From positions 1 through 14,601 of the forward strand of contig JACKEL010000023.1 of assembly GCA_020632975.1 (NCBI GenBank): a DNA stretch of 14,601 nt, written 5' to 3'. The notes beneath the pieces were generated by a model that searched no databases, was not told the origin of the DNA, and worked only from the letters and a program-made list of their open reading frames with translations. Every line of letters starts with the position of its first letter. Positions within the stretch are counted from its first letter, which is position 1. The DNA comes from Myxococcales bacterium (GTDB taxonomy: Bacteria > Myxococcota_C > UBA6777). Positions 14,601 to 14,601 of the stretch are shown in pieces. A program made the translations under genes and the position numbers.

Positions 14601-14601
14601 T

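Overview
The window looks like chromosomal DNA from a member of the Myxococcota (or a close deltaproteobacterial relative) with only moderate G+C. The grounds are protein features typical of that phylum: MopE-type CDGxDNDCDG metal-binding repeats in three successive genes, cysteine-rich CGxC repeat lipoprotein-like proteins, and a C-terminal tail resembling the MYXO-CTERM sorting signal. No 16S or other marker gene is present, so the taxon is inferred.

Positions 1-11335 hold four large plus-strand genes separated by only 33, 53 and 15 bases, each internal gene with its own purine-rich ribosome binding site. They look like one operon for cell-surface or secreted proteins. The first is the 3' end of a gene that starts before the window. 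It encodes a long alpha-helical protein with a central hydrophobic segment and a C-terminal beta domain, an order reminiscent of the pore and TcB-binding regions of TcA toxin subunits. The second (807 aa) carries ten cysteine-rich repeats, a MopE-like block and a C-terminal domain. The third (1040 aa) is a lipoprotein whose C-terminal ~250 residues are paralogous to that domain. The fourth (1030 aa) combines three C1q-like domains, six MopE-type repeats, six short cysteine modules and a MYXO-CTERM-like anchor. A reasonable reading is a disulfide-rich, metal-binding surface assembly with lectin- or adhesin-like modules, made together with a possible membrane-active protein. The function is unproven.

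Positions 11336-14601 are different: compact soluble-protein genes of ordinary families. In order they are an alpha/beta hydrolase and an ADP-ribosylglycohydrolase (both plus), a YbaK/EbsC-type aminoacyl-tRNA deacylase-like protein (minus), a YhhY/AaaT-like GNAT acetyltransferase (plus), and the C-terminal DUF2179 end of a probable YitT-type protein (minus) that runs off the window. The deacylase and acetyltransferase genes are divergent, and their 122-base spacer holds a good minus-strand promoter candidate whose -35 box overlaps a possible plus-strand one. No rRNA, tRNA, CRISPR array, insertion sequence or prophage feature was seen. No intergenic stretch exceeds about 135 bases.
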